41,601 bases of DNA, from positions 1 to 41,601 of IMG/VR virus record IMGVR_UViG_3300030104_002752, one strand, 5' to 3'. Position 1 is the first letter of the stretch. Each line of letters begins with the position of its first letter. Position numbers and translations under genes: made by a program. The stretch is from a virus. The notes beneath the pieces are model-generated. The model searched no databases. It was not told the DNA's origin and saw only the letters and a list, made by a program, of their open reading frames with translations. This document shows positions 1 to 9,633 of this stretch, piece after piece.

Positions 1-192
1 TTCCGTTTCAAAACCCACGAGGGTTCTAAAGCTGTCTATGTCTTTTGTATACCCATCAGATTGAGCCAACCCATACATGGTGTTGACAGCGTCATCGTTT
101 TGTGACATCAGGATTTGGAAGTCGTCGATAGACTTTTGATATCCGTCCCCCTGAGCCAAGCCGTACAATACTTTCAGCGCCTCTTCGTTCAT
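1..192 (-). CDS. Partial phage protein with 30-residue repeats (N-terminus only)
   Basis: An open frame starts with ATG at 192 and runs off the left edge without a stop, so 64 residues are visible. It contains two copies of a 30-residue unit built on the pattern (L/M)YGLAQxDGYxKxIDxF, at about residues 9-28 and 39-58. Similar 'LY..A..xGY.kS..dF..L' repeats are, from memory, common at the N-termini of large proteins of marine and flavobacterial phages. It follows the preceding gene's stop by 11 bases, so it should be co-transcribed with the internal-virion genes to its right. The body lies outside the window. A large internal virion protein is plausible from its position, but this is inference. 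Confidence 0.7.
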   Translation of the reverse strand, partial: MNEEALKVLYGLAQGDGYQKSIDDFQILMSQNDDAVNTMYGLAQSDGYTKDIDSFRTLVGFETE

Positions 193-203
193 CTCAATAT
201 CAG

Positions 204-1805
204 TTAAAAGCCGCTCATTCCTCCTGCTGGTGTCACGCCAACTCCTGGTGGTGGTTCGCTGTCTGCATCAGGCGATGTCTCTTGACCAGCATTCAGTTTC
301 TCTCCAAGCAAGTTGTACAACTGTTGCATATCGATGTCAAACCCTGATGCCAAGCTGCTCAACAAGGCTCCGTCGTTTGCGTTGGTCAAATCCAAGACAA
401 GAGCACCCGACAAACCCTCAACCTCAATAAAGATTTTGTTGGGTTGGTTTTGAATGCGGCTAAAACCGCGCACCTGCCTACCTGTCAAATTCCGTCGTGG
501 TCGAGAAGTCCCGTATTTACGATCAAGCTGAACTTGGTCCATGTTTTCTAGGTCCTCCAAGTACTCTGCATACTCCTCACTCTGAGTCTGTACTTCAACA
601 GCAGGCAAATCTTTAGGGCGGACCTCGCTCACGTTGATAGTGGCTGTAGGTAAATCAGTCGATTCCCAATCTTCAAAAACAGTAATCCCGTCAGGTAACA
701 ACACACGCTCGAAACCAGGTTGGTCTGTTACTTGGGTTTTGTTTTTGATGTGATCAACAAGGGAGAAACCGTCACCGTCTTCATCGTCATCTGTTGTGTA
801 CGGGGTGTAACGAACAGCCTCGTCAATCGCGTCATCTAAAGACTTTGTGATTGCTTTACGCAGTGTGTCTCTACCTTGGAAGTCGCTCTCTCGGAGCTGA
901 TACAAATCAAGCAGAGACCTGTCATCAAGCTCTGTGAATTGACCTAACAACTTTTCTCTATCTCGTGCGTAAGCAGAGAGCCTGAGCTGAAAAATTTCGC
1001 TATCAGGGGTAGAGCCAAGGAAGTCTTGGAAAAAGAACTCCCCGTCTCGCCTCACGTAGTTTTCGAAGTGACTGCGAGCAGAGGCAGCATCGTAGGGACC
1101 ATCCTTTTCGGCCTGGACCTTCCACCTTTCCCCCTGCTCCTGTAAAGAAGCCACCTCTACACCAGCGTATTGCACAGAGTTGTTGAACAGGTTCTCACTG
1201 TTCCACCATGTCATCTGCGATATATCTGTTTCTTCTAGTGCATCACTATCAAACCCACGGATACTAAAGGTCCCGTCAGGGTTGACTACGCTGCGCATAC
1301 CTCGCACCCCTCTACCCCTAGCGATATCTCCGAGCATGGTGGCGTCAGTGGTGGTAACGGGGCGCATGCCTGGGCCGAGCTCCCCTTTGACCTTGGCATA
1401 TTCTGCAGTGGTGGTATCACCCAAAGCGATGTACCTCTGCTCTGCATCGTGCCACGCATCGTCGTCTTTGTATCGGGCGACGCTGTCAATGGCATTGCGA
1501 ATCATGCGCTGTGCAAGCAAGTCCCCACCGTCTTGGTCGAGCAGTGGGTCTATTTGCAAGGCCACCTCGTCGAGAGCTTGACGAACGAACGGGAGGGCAG
1601 CCTCGTGAACACCTGACAGCCCCTCCCCATACAGAGACTTCATGGTTTCTGACCTGAGCTTCTGTGTGGCTGCTGTTTGCTTGGCTTGTGCCTCGAGCTG
1701 CTTCTGCTGCAGAATGGTGTTGTTCTGCAGGATTGTGCTGAGATCCCTTACGCTCCCCTTGATATCTGGGATTGCGACCTGACCTGTGAACAGTAGATTG
1801 CTCAT
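204..1805 (-). CDS. Probable internal virion protein, 533 aa
   Basis: I do not recognise a named family. The N-terminal 60 residues are Gln- and Lys-rich and look helical or coiled-coil (about residues 22-55). The middle is acidic and hydrophilic, with a DDDEDGDG cluster near residue 345, and the C-terminus ends in a Pro/Gly-rich tail (EPPPGVGVTPAGG). There is no signal peptide or membrane segment. The ATG overlaps the stop of the upstream gene as ATGA, indicating translational coupling. Its place after the tail genes and before another large gene is where podoviruses carry internal, ejected virion proteins, so that role is inferred from context only. Confidence 0.6.
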   Translation of the reverse strand: MSNLLFTGQVAIPDIKGSVRDLSTILQNNTILQQKQLEAQAKQTAATQKLRSETMKSLYGEGLSGVHEAALPFVRQALDEVALQIDPLLDQDGGDLLAQRMIRNAIDSVARYKDDDAWHDAEQRYIALGDTTTAEYAKVKGELGPGMRPVTTTDATMLGDIARGRGVRGMRSVVNPDGTFSIRGFDSDALEETDISQMTWWNSENLFNNSVQYAGVEVASLQEQGERWKVQAEKDGPYDAASARSHFENYVRRDGEFFFQDFLGSTPDSEIFQLRLSAYARDREKLLGQFTELDDRSLLDLYQLRESDFQGRDTLRKAITKSLDDAIDEAVRYTPYTTDDDEDGDGFSLVDHIKNKTQVTDQPGFERVLLPDGITVFEDWESTDLPTATINVSEVRPKDLPAVEVQTQSEEYAEYLEDLENMDQVQLDRKYGTSRPRRNLTGRQVRGFSRIQNQPNKIFIEVEGLSGALVLDLTNANDGALLSSLASGFDIDMQQLYNLLGEKLNAGQETSPDADSEPPPGVGVTPAGGMSGF

Positions 1806-2917
1806 GCTTCTTGGAACTGCGGTTGGCTGAGGAGGTCACGCAAGAACATCAGCAGTGCCTCTGCATCCCCTTTCTCTACTAGCGTGGTAATGCCGTCGGT
1901 CTGCTCTGGGTTGAGCACCATCTCCCCACCTGTGAGCTCCCCTTCTTTCTGTCCGTTCTCCTCGTCTACGATTGCCTTCTTGTTGGTATCGTGGTCGAAC
2001 TCCCCTTCGGTCACCCCACCTTCCTTACCGATATACCCTCCGTCTTCACCAAAAAGACCACCGATATTACTAGGTATATTCAAATTCCTGTATGCATCAA
2101 ATGGGTCTGCCATTGGGCCCCCAATCTGTTGTTGCAACAAGAAGGGCTCGGTTACAGGGTCTGATATGATTGGGGCGGGAATGTTCCTAGGGATAGCCGC
2201 TGTATTCCTCAGTGGTTGCAAGCCCATGCTCGACGAAGTGACGGGCTGACTGAGAAGAGTGGGTTGGATTGCAGTCATAGCTTCAGGAGCTGCATCGGGT
2301 TGTTCAGTCATGACTTTTGGTTGTCCAAAGTCTCCTGCCTGCAACAGCCCCTGTGTGAGTGCATTACCCATAGCCATTACCCCCTCTGTAGTGGCGGCTT
2401 TGCTAGCGAAGATACCTGATTGCGCCACATCCCCAGCCTGAGCAGCCCTGTTCATCAGCATCTGTTCTAGAGACAGGTCTCGCTGTAGCGCTTGCATGCG
2501 TGCTTGCTCGGCGTCTTGCGCCATACCCATCTCCCCTGCTAAAGTCTGTTGCGTCCCTGCTACATCAGCCTGTTGCTGTGCAGCCAAAGCGCTGTCTATT
2601 ACTCTAGTCCCTGCTGACTGCAAAGCCCGAGGGGAGTCACGCAAAGCTGCGATGGCCCGAGCTTGGGCCTCGTCAGTTCTCTGCGAAGCCATATCCCCAA
2701 TCGCCCTCCCCGCTTCAAGCTGAGACATGCGTGCTGCACGCAGCTCTTGGCTAGGGTCGAAGCTGATGTCGCGGATGGCCTGTAGGCTGCGATCAAACTG
2801 TCCCTCAGCTTGCTGCTGCCTGTCAGCAAGGTCTTTGCGCAGCTTGCTCTGTTGGGCTAGGCCCACGCCAGTGCCGATAAGAGAAGGGGCTAATGCTAGT
2901 GCGAGAGGTAGAGCCAT
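1802..2917 (-). CDS. Probable internal virion protein with coiled coil and conserved phage C-terminal motif, 371 aa
   Basis: Residues 1-20 (MALPLALALAPSL...) are hydrophobic. Residues 22-175 are Ala/Gln/Arg-rich and predicted helical with long amphipathic stretches. The C-terminal 80 residues hold an acidic, Gly-rich segment with GYIGKEGG, GEFDHDTN and TGGEMVLNPEQ, a motif I recall from C-termini of marine-phage internal or tail-associated proteins (TGGExVxNPEQ). The hydrophobic N-terminus could be membrane-active if the protein is ejected. The gene has its own -7 box four bases upstream of the ATG and overlaps the next gene by 4 bp. Function is inferred from composition and position. Confidence 0.6.
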   Translation of the reverse strand: MALPLALALAPSLIGTGVGLAQQSKLRKDLADRQQQAEGQFDRSLQAIRDISFDPSQELRAARMSQLEAGRAIGDMASQRTDEAQARAIAALRDSPRALQSAGTRVIDSALAAQQQADVAGTQQTLAGEMGMAQDAEQARMQALQRDLSLEQMLMNRAAQAGDVAQSGIFASKAATTEGVMAMGNALTQGLLQAGDFGQPKVMTEQPDAAPEAMTAIQPTLLSQPVTSSSMGLQPLRNTAAIPRNIPAPIISDPVTEPFLLQQQIGGPMADPFDAYRNLNIPSNIGGLFGEDGGYIGKEGGVTEGEFDHDTNKKAIVDEENGQKEGELTGGEMVLNPEQTDGITTLVEKGDAEALLMFLRDLLSQPQFQEA

Positions 2918-2922
2918 GATTC

Positions 2923-2930
2923 AAAAATAC
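2923..2930 (-). promoter_or_regulatory. Bacteroidetes-type -7 box (TATTTTTG)
   Basis: On the minus strand the sequence reads TATTTTTG, a match to TAnnTTTG, ending four bases before the ATG of the 371-aa gene. The box lies in the short gap after the stop of the 331-aa tail gene. No clear TTTG is seen at the -33 position. Transcription would begin at or next to the start codon. Confidence 0.5.
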
Positions 2931-2938
2931 GAAATAAG

Positions 2939-3934
2939 TTACTTGCTGTGATCGAGGTCGGTCGGAGAGTACTCTAGATTCAAGGCATACAGCTCATATG
3001 GTTGGTTGCCAAGAAGGACAGTAGCGTCTGCAGTCTGACCTTTCAAGTCATCTCCATTGATACTTGCAGGGGTGACACTGAACAACAAGTATTCACCTGC
3101 ACTATAGATGTCTCCCCCTGCGGTCTCAGTCTCATTGAACCAAGTAGTGTACATATCTGCAGGCGATAGGCCCTCTGAGTCGGTCGCCGCGCTTTCAAAG
3201 TCCACTCGCAATCGAATGATTCCAGGCTCAGTGTTGCTAAACAGATTGCTATCGCTAGAGAGAGTAAGGTCTGATGGCAACCCACCATACCCGAGGCTGA
3301 TATCTACAGGCGAACTGCTGTTGACAGTGAAGTACTGGATGTCAGCTAAGGGGTCATTGTTGTATATAAAGAACTTGGTGTTGCTAATACCATCGTTGCT
3401 CAAGTTGCTCTTCCCCCCTTCAGAAAAAACAATTCGGTATGGTTGACTAGCTATAGCTGACTGTATCGCAATACCTGCAGCTTCATCATTGTCAACTCTA
3501 GTAATCCTACCTACAAGGTTGATGGTAGTCCCGTTCGGAGTTTGGCTTTGACCGACGTGCCCATACATAATACCCCCTTTCTCTTGCAAGGGGCCTGCCG
3601 TTCCCGTCTTCAGTTGAGAGGGGGAAGAACTGTTGTTGACTAAAAAGCTGTTGCTTCCTACGACGTTGTTCGTAGACTCTAACGAGAAAGCCTTGTATAC
3701 CTTGTTGACAGAGGGGTTTTCATTGAATGTAACGCTCAGTCCACTGGTGTACGTGGCATTGTAAAAAGTACATCTTTCTTCGTTCTGATCGTGCTTCCAG
3801 ATTGCACCAGACACGAAACTCAACGGCGAGGAAACCAAACACCGATCGATGAACGCATAGCAAGACGCCATGAAAGAGTACCGCGTTTTCCAGAATCCAC
3901 CTCTGTTGCTATATGCTAGTGTTTTTCCTGCCAT
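2939..3934 (-). CDS. Conserved tail protein of the crAss-like 'MAGKTLxYSN' type, 331 aa
   Basis: The protein begins MAGKTLAYSNRGGFWKTRYSF and continues with an Asn/Ser-rich beta-type body that includes YNATYTSGLSVTFNENPS. In crAss-like and many marine podovirus genomes, as I recall, a protein with this opening ('MAGKTL.YS...GW.sr.sf...') and the later FYG/VFNE motif lies next to the large tail stabilisation protein, as it does here. Its start codon overlaps the stop of the 1,899-aa tail gene (TAATG). A role in the distal tail is likely. The exact position in the virion cannot be read from the sequence. Confidence 0.65.
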   Translation of the reverse strand: MAGKTLAYSNRGGFWKTRYSFMASCYAFIDRCLVSSPLSFVSGAIWKHDQNEERCTFYNATYTSGLSVTFNENPSVNKVYKAFSLESTNNVVGSNSFLVNNSSSPSQLKTGTAGPLQEKGGIMYGHVGQSQTPNGTTINLVGRITRVDNDEAAGIAIQSAIASQPYRIVFSEGGKSNLSNDGISNTKFFIYNNDPLADIQYFTVNSSSPVDISLGYGGLPSDLTLSSDSNLFSNTEPGIIRLRVDFESAATDSEGLSPADMYTTWFNETETAGGDIYSAGEYLLFSVTPASINGDDLKGQTADATVLLGNQPYELYALNLEYSPTDLDHSK

Positions 3935-6900
3935 TACGTTGCGTCCTCAATGTTGTCGGTGGTGTCTGATGGGTCCGTGTACAAATCCCATGCAGCGTTC
4001 ATCTCATCCTTAATGGTATTTCTAGGCGATGTGGGCAGGCTTTCGTACAATCTTACTTCTTGCATGAACCCTAGCACGCCAAAATTATTGCCTGCAATTC
4101 CCGCCATACCAATACCAAAATTAAAGTTGCTATTTGCATTTATCGGACCAGTAAGGTCTGCAGAGTGTTGGTTGATGCTCGCGCTCTTGTCTGTTCCATC
4201 GGCGCTTACGTGAACGTTTACTAGTGCAGGTCCCATCGCGGCGGCAAAGTCACTCCTCGCCTCGGGCACGTCCTCTCCGAAGTCCGCTAACCCTTGGCTA
4301 GGGGGAACAGCGAAAGCAAAAATCTTATCTCTATGCACTTCGATATGCCCTCGTTGATACACAGTTTCTTGAGCAGGATTCTCCGCAGGTGCAACCAAAG
4401 GCGGGATGTTACTGTGACTCGTAAGCGTCCCCATATTACCCCCCGCTTGGAAAGGGTTGGGATGGGATGGGTCGTTATAGTTGCTCCCCGCATGGCTTCT
4501 CTCCCAGGCAAAAAAGAAGTCTCTGTTTACAAACGTGGTATTCAGATTGTTGATCAGATTCTTTTTACCACTACTATTTCTATTGGCATGAACGTCAAAC
4601 AACATAGCTACCCGACCGTTAGCCCCATATACAATGCCATCCTCTGTAGCTACCAATGGCGCTCTCAAAGGGTTAGTTTGATAAGCATCGTTACCCCCGC
4701 CCGTCTGATCGTACCACGTGATGACCTGAATGGCAGCAGGCCCCACCCCCTCGGCGTCGATAAACGCCTGTATGTCTGCAGCGTCTACATACCCATCCTC
4801 TCCAAAACCGATGTCTTGTTCAGCCTCCGTAAAGCTGTGGCGTAGACGAATGGAAAGAGGCACATTGAAGACCTTACGCATGGAGTACGTAGCCAATAGC
4901 TGCTGCTCAAATAGACCCTCTACGGCAGGAGAACCTGGCTCGTCTACCTCCGTCGTGTCGTCCTCGGTATCGTCAGGGACGTCATCTTCTTCCTCTACAT
5001 CAGGGATGTCACCCCCCGTGTCCGAAGGCAAGTCAACTTCGATTTCGGCCTCCGCGCTTATAAGCTCTAGTTCAGGCTGCGTATACTGCACATCTTCCGT
5101 CTGCGAAATAGACTGCACGGCTGCAATGGTAATTAGATACTCGTCTTTCAGTGGGTCGTAACCACTGACAATGCGAATCTCTCCATCTTGTTCGATAACA
5201 TCTTCGAAAGCATCGCGGAAGAAAGAGTTCATCCCCTTACGAGAGATAACTTGCAGTCCGTTAGAGGGGTTGAACCTATACACCTCCCCCCGAGACTTGT
5301 GAGCAAAGTATACGTTAGTGTCTACTTTGATTACTGACTCAGGGTTGTTGTCACATCCGTAAGCCCCAGCATAGAACACTTGCTTGCCTAAAATTTTATC
5401 AGAGGAAATCAAAGTGTCTTGACCCAAAGCGTCAGACAGCACGTTGCGAGACACAGGAATTGCACTAGCCTTGTCCTCTTGCACTACGAACAACGAGTCA
5501 GAGTAGTTCAGCAAAGCGTTAATACTACCGTGTTCGTTTGGTAGGTCTTTAAACGGGGCGTTGAAAGCGTTGAAAGACGTGTACCGTAGTCTCTTCGTAC
5601 TGTAGTCGTTTTTGTCAGAGAAAGTAACTGAAGAGAAACGCCTCACCTCGTTGCGTAGGGTGCTTACAAACTTGCGCTTTCCGAATCCGTTGACCTCTGA
5701 GTTGACAATGGTATCGTTGAACCTGTCGCTCTCTATATAGTAAGGTCGGAAACGAGGTCCGATAGGACTCCCGTCTGTTTCCTCGATAAGGTGCTGAAAC
5801 ACTGCGTCCTGAGCGTTCCATTCAGTGATATTTACAGGGGCCTGTCGCCACCACACGTCACCTCTAGAAACAGTGATGACAGGGGCTTGGTGCAAAAGCT
5901 CTCCCTCTTCGTTCCTAACTACGTTATACACCTCGCTTATTTCGTGGTAGACCCTTTCTTCGGGGTCTGTTACTCGGCGGGGAGAAATGATTTCTACAAT
6001 GCAACGGCTGTTCCAAGCGTGAGCAGATGATGTGGCGTCGTTAGCGCCGTCTACTACATCTGCGTGCGCAAACTTACCTAACCCATCTATGTTGTCTTTA
6101 AGGACTAAGAACTGTCCTTGCAGGTGTTCGGGTACGTCAGACCCGTCTGCGACTAGTGGGTTTTCATCGGAATCGCTACCAAAATCTACGACATCTACAA
6201 TCTCAAATATTAAGTTTGAGGGGTAGCTAACGGAAAGCTCATTGCCATAGTATGACAAGACCCGTAAATAGTCGCCTGTTGAATACACGTACAGGTTCTG
6301 TGTCCCGTCATTCGCCTTGGCCCCATAAGCTTTCGTATATGATGTTGTAGGGTGCCCTTGCAAGTAATTCAGAGAAACATAGATGTTGTCGTTCTCTACA
6401 GACTCCCCATCAATAGCGAAAAATCCCCCCGCTGTGCTAAACTGTATAAAGTCTCGCACTGAGCTATTGCCTGCGTAGACAATCTGGTAGTTGTGAGCCC
6501 ACGGTGGGGGGGTATGTGCAAGCTGAACCTCTACCTCTACCCTCCCTTGATTTCCTTGTCTGCCTGCAGAGCCTGCGCTAGCCCCGTCAGATGGGTTATA
6601 GCCACCCACAAACACTGATCCTAACCTATTGACTACCCCCGAGCGACCGCGCTCATCGTAGTACACGACCCCGAAGTCGTGATTAGCGTTGGTTTTAAAA
6701 CTTCTGTAGTCTCCTGCACTATCTCCTTCAGCAAAAAAAGAGTCAACAGAGGCCCGAACAAAAGAAAGTTCTGCTAAATCGCCTGAGTTTGAAAAAGACA
6801 AAGAAGTACTTATAAGCTCTCCCGTCGTTGAATCCAACGTGTCAACAAAGGTTTGGCATCTTGCTTTACTGATAGTCCTACCCCCACGATCTAAACGCAG

Positions 6901-9633
6901 ACCTAAATGTATCGAATCATCTGGGTGATTAAAAAGTTGATTTTCGTGATGAAGCTCGTTAAAATTAGTGTCGGTGTTGAATTTTTTAAACGCAGCAAGT
7001 CCCCCAAATATTTGTTCAAACCCAAAGCAACCAATATCATCAGCGTCTGCTTCGTTGTGGATTGGCCTAATGTTTATACCAATAACACTTGGGAACTCAG
7101 ACTGTGTGAACTCTTCATCAATAGTCACTGCCTTCTCCAACACTTGCAACCCCGCTTCACCATCAACCATAGAGACCCCCGCTGTATTTACAGCGATAAC
7201 GTCCGCCGCGCTACCTTCTAAATTTTCTAAAAGCGCATTCCTTCGAGATGGATTCGTAGTAAATAGGTCTGTCTCATCTAAACCTGTCTGACCAACAGAG
7301 TGCAAGTACCCAACTACCCTTCTGCGTTCTCCGCTAGTTGGATTTGAGTAAATATCATCTCCGTTAGTCGTCTCTGCCCCACCAGCGTTGTGCAATACGT
7401 AACTTAATAAGCCTGGCTCTACCTCTTCTCCATCTTCAGCTACATCTAAAATGTTATGAGTCTCTAAGTAGTCTGCACTGAACACTCTGTATCCGCGCAA
7501 TTTTAGCTTCTCTGCTGTTATCACAGGGATGCAGCTCCTCACATCTAAAGCGCTTACATCAGCTATTTCTAAAGCAATGGCTTTTTTCGATCCGTTGTCT
7601 GCAAAAAGGTGAGGTAAGTCACGCAGACCGAAAGACAGGTTGGCCTGATTTACAATCGCATACCCCGTGGGTGGCTTATATTGAGGTTGAGTGGCGCTGC
7701 TTGATGTGTTATCATTATCATCGCAAACAGGGAAGATTAATCTGGCGTTATCTAACCCGCCTTGCCTTGGCATAATAGCTGTCGTGGGGCCTTTAGACCT
7801 GTCTGTGTCTAAAGACAGGTTGCTAAAATCTATGTCGTCTTGATCCTCTTCATTATTGGGGTCGACAAAACCTAAGTTATAAGTATAGTTAGGAGCAAAT
7901 ACTAAATCGTTAAGCTGCGTGTTTTCTACAGCGACCACACCACCACCCGTGAGGTATTGAACTATAGCGTTCAAAACAAAACTAGGGCCATCGTCGATAG
8001 CCTCTATGACACCAAAGTTGCAAGAAAAAGTGACAGGCTGACCAGAAAACTTCAAGGCAGAAGTTGGAGAGCTCCCAACCGTTACTTTTCGACTGATGCC
8101 AGATGCTTGATTGCCTGGGTGTTCAGTATTCTTCCACCTCAAATCTGATGTCCCCACCCCTGAGTTTCTGCAGAAAAGAAAAGTTTTGTTGATGTTAGAC
8201 CCTGTAGTGGGGATATCGCTAGAAACAGTAGCTGCGGGAGACTGCAGCGTACCTGCGTCAGTAAATCGGTTTAAGTGATAAGAGTTTTGTGCGCTGTACA
8301 AGTCGAAGCTCTGACCTGGGCTAAAGGTCACCTCAAATCCTATAGAGGTACCAGCAGGCAAGTTGTTTGGAACTTCGCTAGTATCGATTGTCATCCCTGT
8401 GACACGCTGCGCTAGCTGTGTGGCTTCTAAATCTGTGCTCTCTGGGTCTAGGGTAATGAGCGTTGATTTCACATCAACGTCTACGAACAGAAGGTCAGTG
8501 GGCCTTTGTTGGTACTGTACTGTGAGTTTAGCCTGTATGTTAGGCTCATCAAAACCTTCGAGGTAGTTCCCATAGAACAGCCTATCCTCTACTACAGCAA
8601 CTGCCTCAGCCACTCTAGGCAGGCTGTCAAACTGTTTCTGTTCTTCTTCTGTAGTGATACCTGTTACAACTTGGTCGTTGTAAAATCTGTAGGTGATAAC
8701 ATTGTTTGCGCCAAGGTTGTCAATCTCTTCGATTACAAAAAACGCACCTGTGTTTCCGCGCCTAGCCAAGATTCTAACTGACTCAGTTTCATCAGTGAAA
8801 TTGGGGGCTCCAAAAACTTCTGGGTTTATCTGCAAAGTGCAGACGTTAGCAACAGACGGGGGGGTAGAGTTAGAGGTGTATTGCAGGTACTGCGGCGGGA
8901 TGGCAATGTCTGAGTATGTAGACAAAGCTGACTCTTCTCCACTGCGGTAAATGCACTGAAAAGCAAACTGAAAACCTTGGGTGTCTCGAAAGTCACTGAC
9001 TGCACGAGAGGGGTCCGTACCAAACTCGAATACAACTGGGTGCATAGGAGTCTTTGGGCAAGCAGTAATGAAGTCCTTTCGATCTGCCTGCAACGTGTCA
9101 AACTGGTATGGGTTGTCTTCACGGGCACGCAAAACATCTAGCTTGCGCGGCTCGTTGACGTTGTCTGTGAAGTACAGCATCGGACGGAAGTCGCCCGCAT
9201 CACCCGCCACATGGACCACTGTGCCTTGTACAACACCGTTTGATTGGAAGTTGAACTCGCTTGTAGAGTAAACTTCTAAGTACACATCGGCTCCCTCCCC
9301 GAAGTAGTTTTGAGTGTCGTATGCGTACACACCGTGCTCTTCTGCTACAGTAGAATACACGAAGAAAAAAACCACCCCAGTCTTAGCGTCAGATACGCTA
9401 CCTATCACCCTCCTATTTCCCTCGGCGGCGAACAGCGTGTCAGGCACTTTTGTTGAATGCAGATTGCCTTTTACAGGCTTCAACACTCCTTCGTTACCCG
9501 TGTCGTCAGAGCTATTAAAGTTCTCGAAATCTTCAGTGACGACGATATTTAAGGCGTCGTTCATCTCGGTCTTCTTCTTCAAGCGGTTATCGCTAGAAGA
9601 GTTCAAGACCCTTGGGAGTAGTTTCTCAATCAT
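3934..9633 (-). CDS. Giant tail stabilisation/nozzle-like protein with C-terminal lectin-like domain, 1,899 aa
   Basis: Residues 1 to about 1530 look like the tail stabilisation or nozzle proteins of crAss-like and marine podoviruses. Recognisable stretches are FQFAFQCIYRSGEESALS near residue 225, FGVVYYDERGRSGVVNRLG about halfway, PPPWAHNYQIVYAGN, GDVWWRQAP and AYGCDNNPESV. An acidic linker (EEEDDVPDDTEDD, about residues 1535-1575) then leads to a C-terminal domain (about 1585-1899). That domain carries YSMRKVF, the FGEDGYVD region and ITWYDQTGGGNDAY, a pattern seen in arabinofuranosidase-B-like concanavalin/LamG folds. So the tail body is fused to a probable glycan-binding module. It overlaps both neighbours by 1-4 bp within the neck and tail operon. 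Confidence 0.75.
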   Translation of the reverse strand: MIEKLLPRVLNSSSDNRLKKKTEMNDALNIVVTEDFENFNSSDDTGNEGVLKPVKGNLHSTKVPDTLFAAEGNRRVIGSVSDAKTGVVFFFVYSTVAEEHGVYAYDTQNYFGEGADVYLEVYSTSEFNFQSNGVVQGTVVHVAGDAGDFRPMLYFTDNVNEPRKLDVLRAREDNPYQFDTLQADRKDFITACPKTPMHPVVFEFGTDPSRAVSDFRDTQGFQFAFQCIYRSGEESALSTYSDIAIPPQYLQYTSNSTPPSVANVCTLQINPEVFGAPNFTDETESVRILARRGNTGAFFVIEEIDNLGANNVITYRFYNDQVVTGITTEEEQKQFDSLPRVAEAVAVVEDRLFYGNYLEGFDEPNIQAKLTVQYQQRPTDLLFVDVDVKSTLITLDPESTDLEATQLAQRVTGMTIDTSEVPNNLPAGTSIGFEVTFSPGQSFDLYSAQNSYHLNRFTDAGTLQSPAATVSSDIPTTGSNINKTFLFCRNSGVGTSDLRWKNTEHPGNQASGISRKVTVGSSPTSALKFSGQPVTFSCNFGVIEAIDDGPSFVLNAIVQYLTGGGVVAVENTQLNDLVFAPNYTYNLGFVDPNNEEDQDDIDFSNLSLDTDRSKGPTTAIMPRQGGLDNARLIFPVCDDNDNTSSSATQPQYKPPTGYAIVNQANLSFGLRDLPHLFADNGSKKAIALEIADVSALDVRSCIPVITAEKLKLRGYRVFSADYLETHNILDVAEDGEEVEPGLLSYVLHNAGGAETTNGDDIYSNPTSGERRRVVGYLHSVGQTGLDETDLFTTNPSRRNALLENLEGSAADVIAVNTAGVSMVDGEAGLQVLEKAVTIDEEFTQSEFPSVIGINIRPIHNEADADDIGCFGFEQIFGGLAAFKKFNTDTNFNELHHENQLFNHPDDSIHLGLRLDRGGRTISKARCQTFVDTLDSTTGELISTSLSFSNSGDLAELSFVRASVDSFFAEGDSAGDYRSFKTNANHDFGVVYYDERGRSGVVNRLGSVFVGGYNPSDGASAGSAGRQGNQGRVEVEVQLAHTPPPWAHNYQIVYAGNSSVRDFIQFSTAGGFFAIDGESVENDNIYVSLNYLQGHPTTSYTKAYGAKANDGTQNLYVYSTGDYLRVLSYYGNELSVSYPSNLIFEIVDVVDFGSDSDENPLVADGSDVPEHLQGQFLVLKDNIDGLGKFAHADVVDGANDATSSAHAWNSRCIVEIISPRRVTDPEERVYHEISEVYNVVRNEEGELLHQAPVITVSRGDVWWRQAPVNITEWNAQDAVFQHLIEETDGSPIGPRFRPYYIESDRFNDTIVNSEVNGFGKRKFVSTLRNEVRRFSSVTFSDKNDYSTKRLRYTSFNAFNAPFKDLPNEHGSINALLNYSDSLFVVQEDKASAIPVSRNVLSDALGQDTLISSDKILGKQVFYAGAYGCDNNPESVIKVDTNVYFAHKSRGEVYRFNPSNGLQVISRKGMNSFFRDAFEDVIEQDGEIRIVSGYDPLKDEYLITIAAVQSISQTEDVQYTQPELELISAEAEIEVDLPSDTGGDIPDVEEEDDVPDDTEDDTTEVDEPGSPAVEGLFEQQLLATYSMRKVFNVPLSIRLRHSFTEAEQDIGFGEDGYVDAADIQAFIDAEGVGPAAIQVITWYDQTGGGNDAYQTNPLRAPLVATEDGIVYGANGRVAMLFDVHANRNSSGKKNLINNLNTTFVNRDFFFAWERSHAGSNYNDPSHPNPFQAGGNMGTLTSHSNIPPLVAPAENPAQETVYQRGHIEVHRDKIFAFAVPPSQGLADFGEDVPEARSDFAAAMGPALVNVHVSADGTDKSASINQHSADLTGPINANSNFNFGIGMAGIAGNNFGVLGFMQEVRLYESLPTSPRNTIKDEMNAAWDLYTDPSDTTDNIEDAT

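Noticed and set aside
1180-1581. 133-aa plus-strand frame opposite the 533-aa gene
   Set aside because: Composition (Ser/Ala/Pro-rich) and full overlap with a convincing minus-strand gene point to a shadow.
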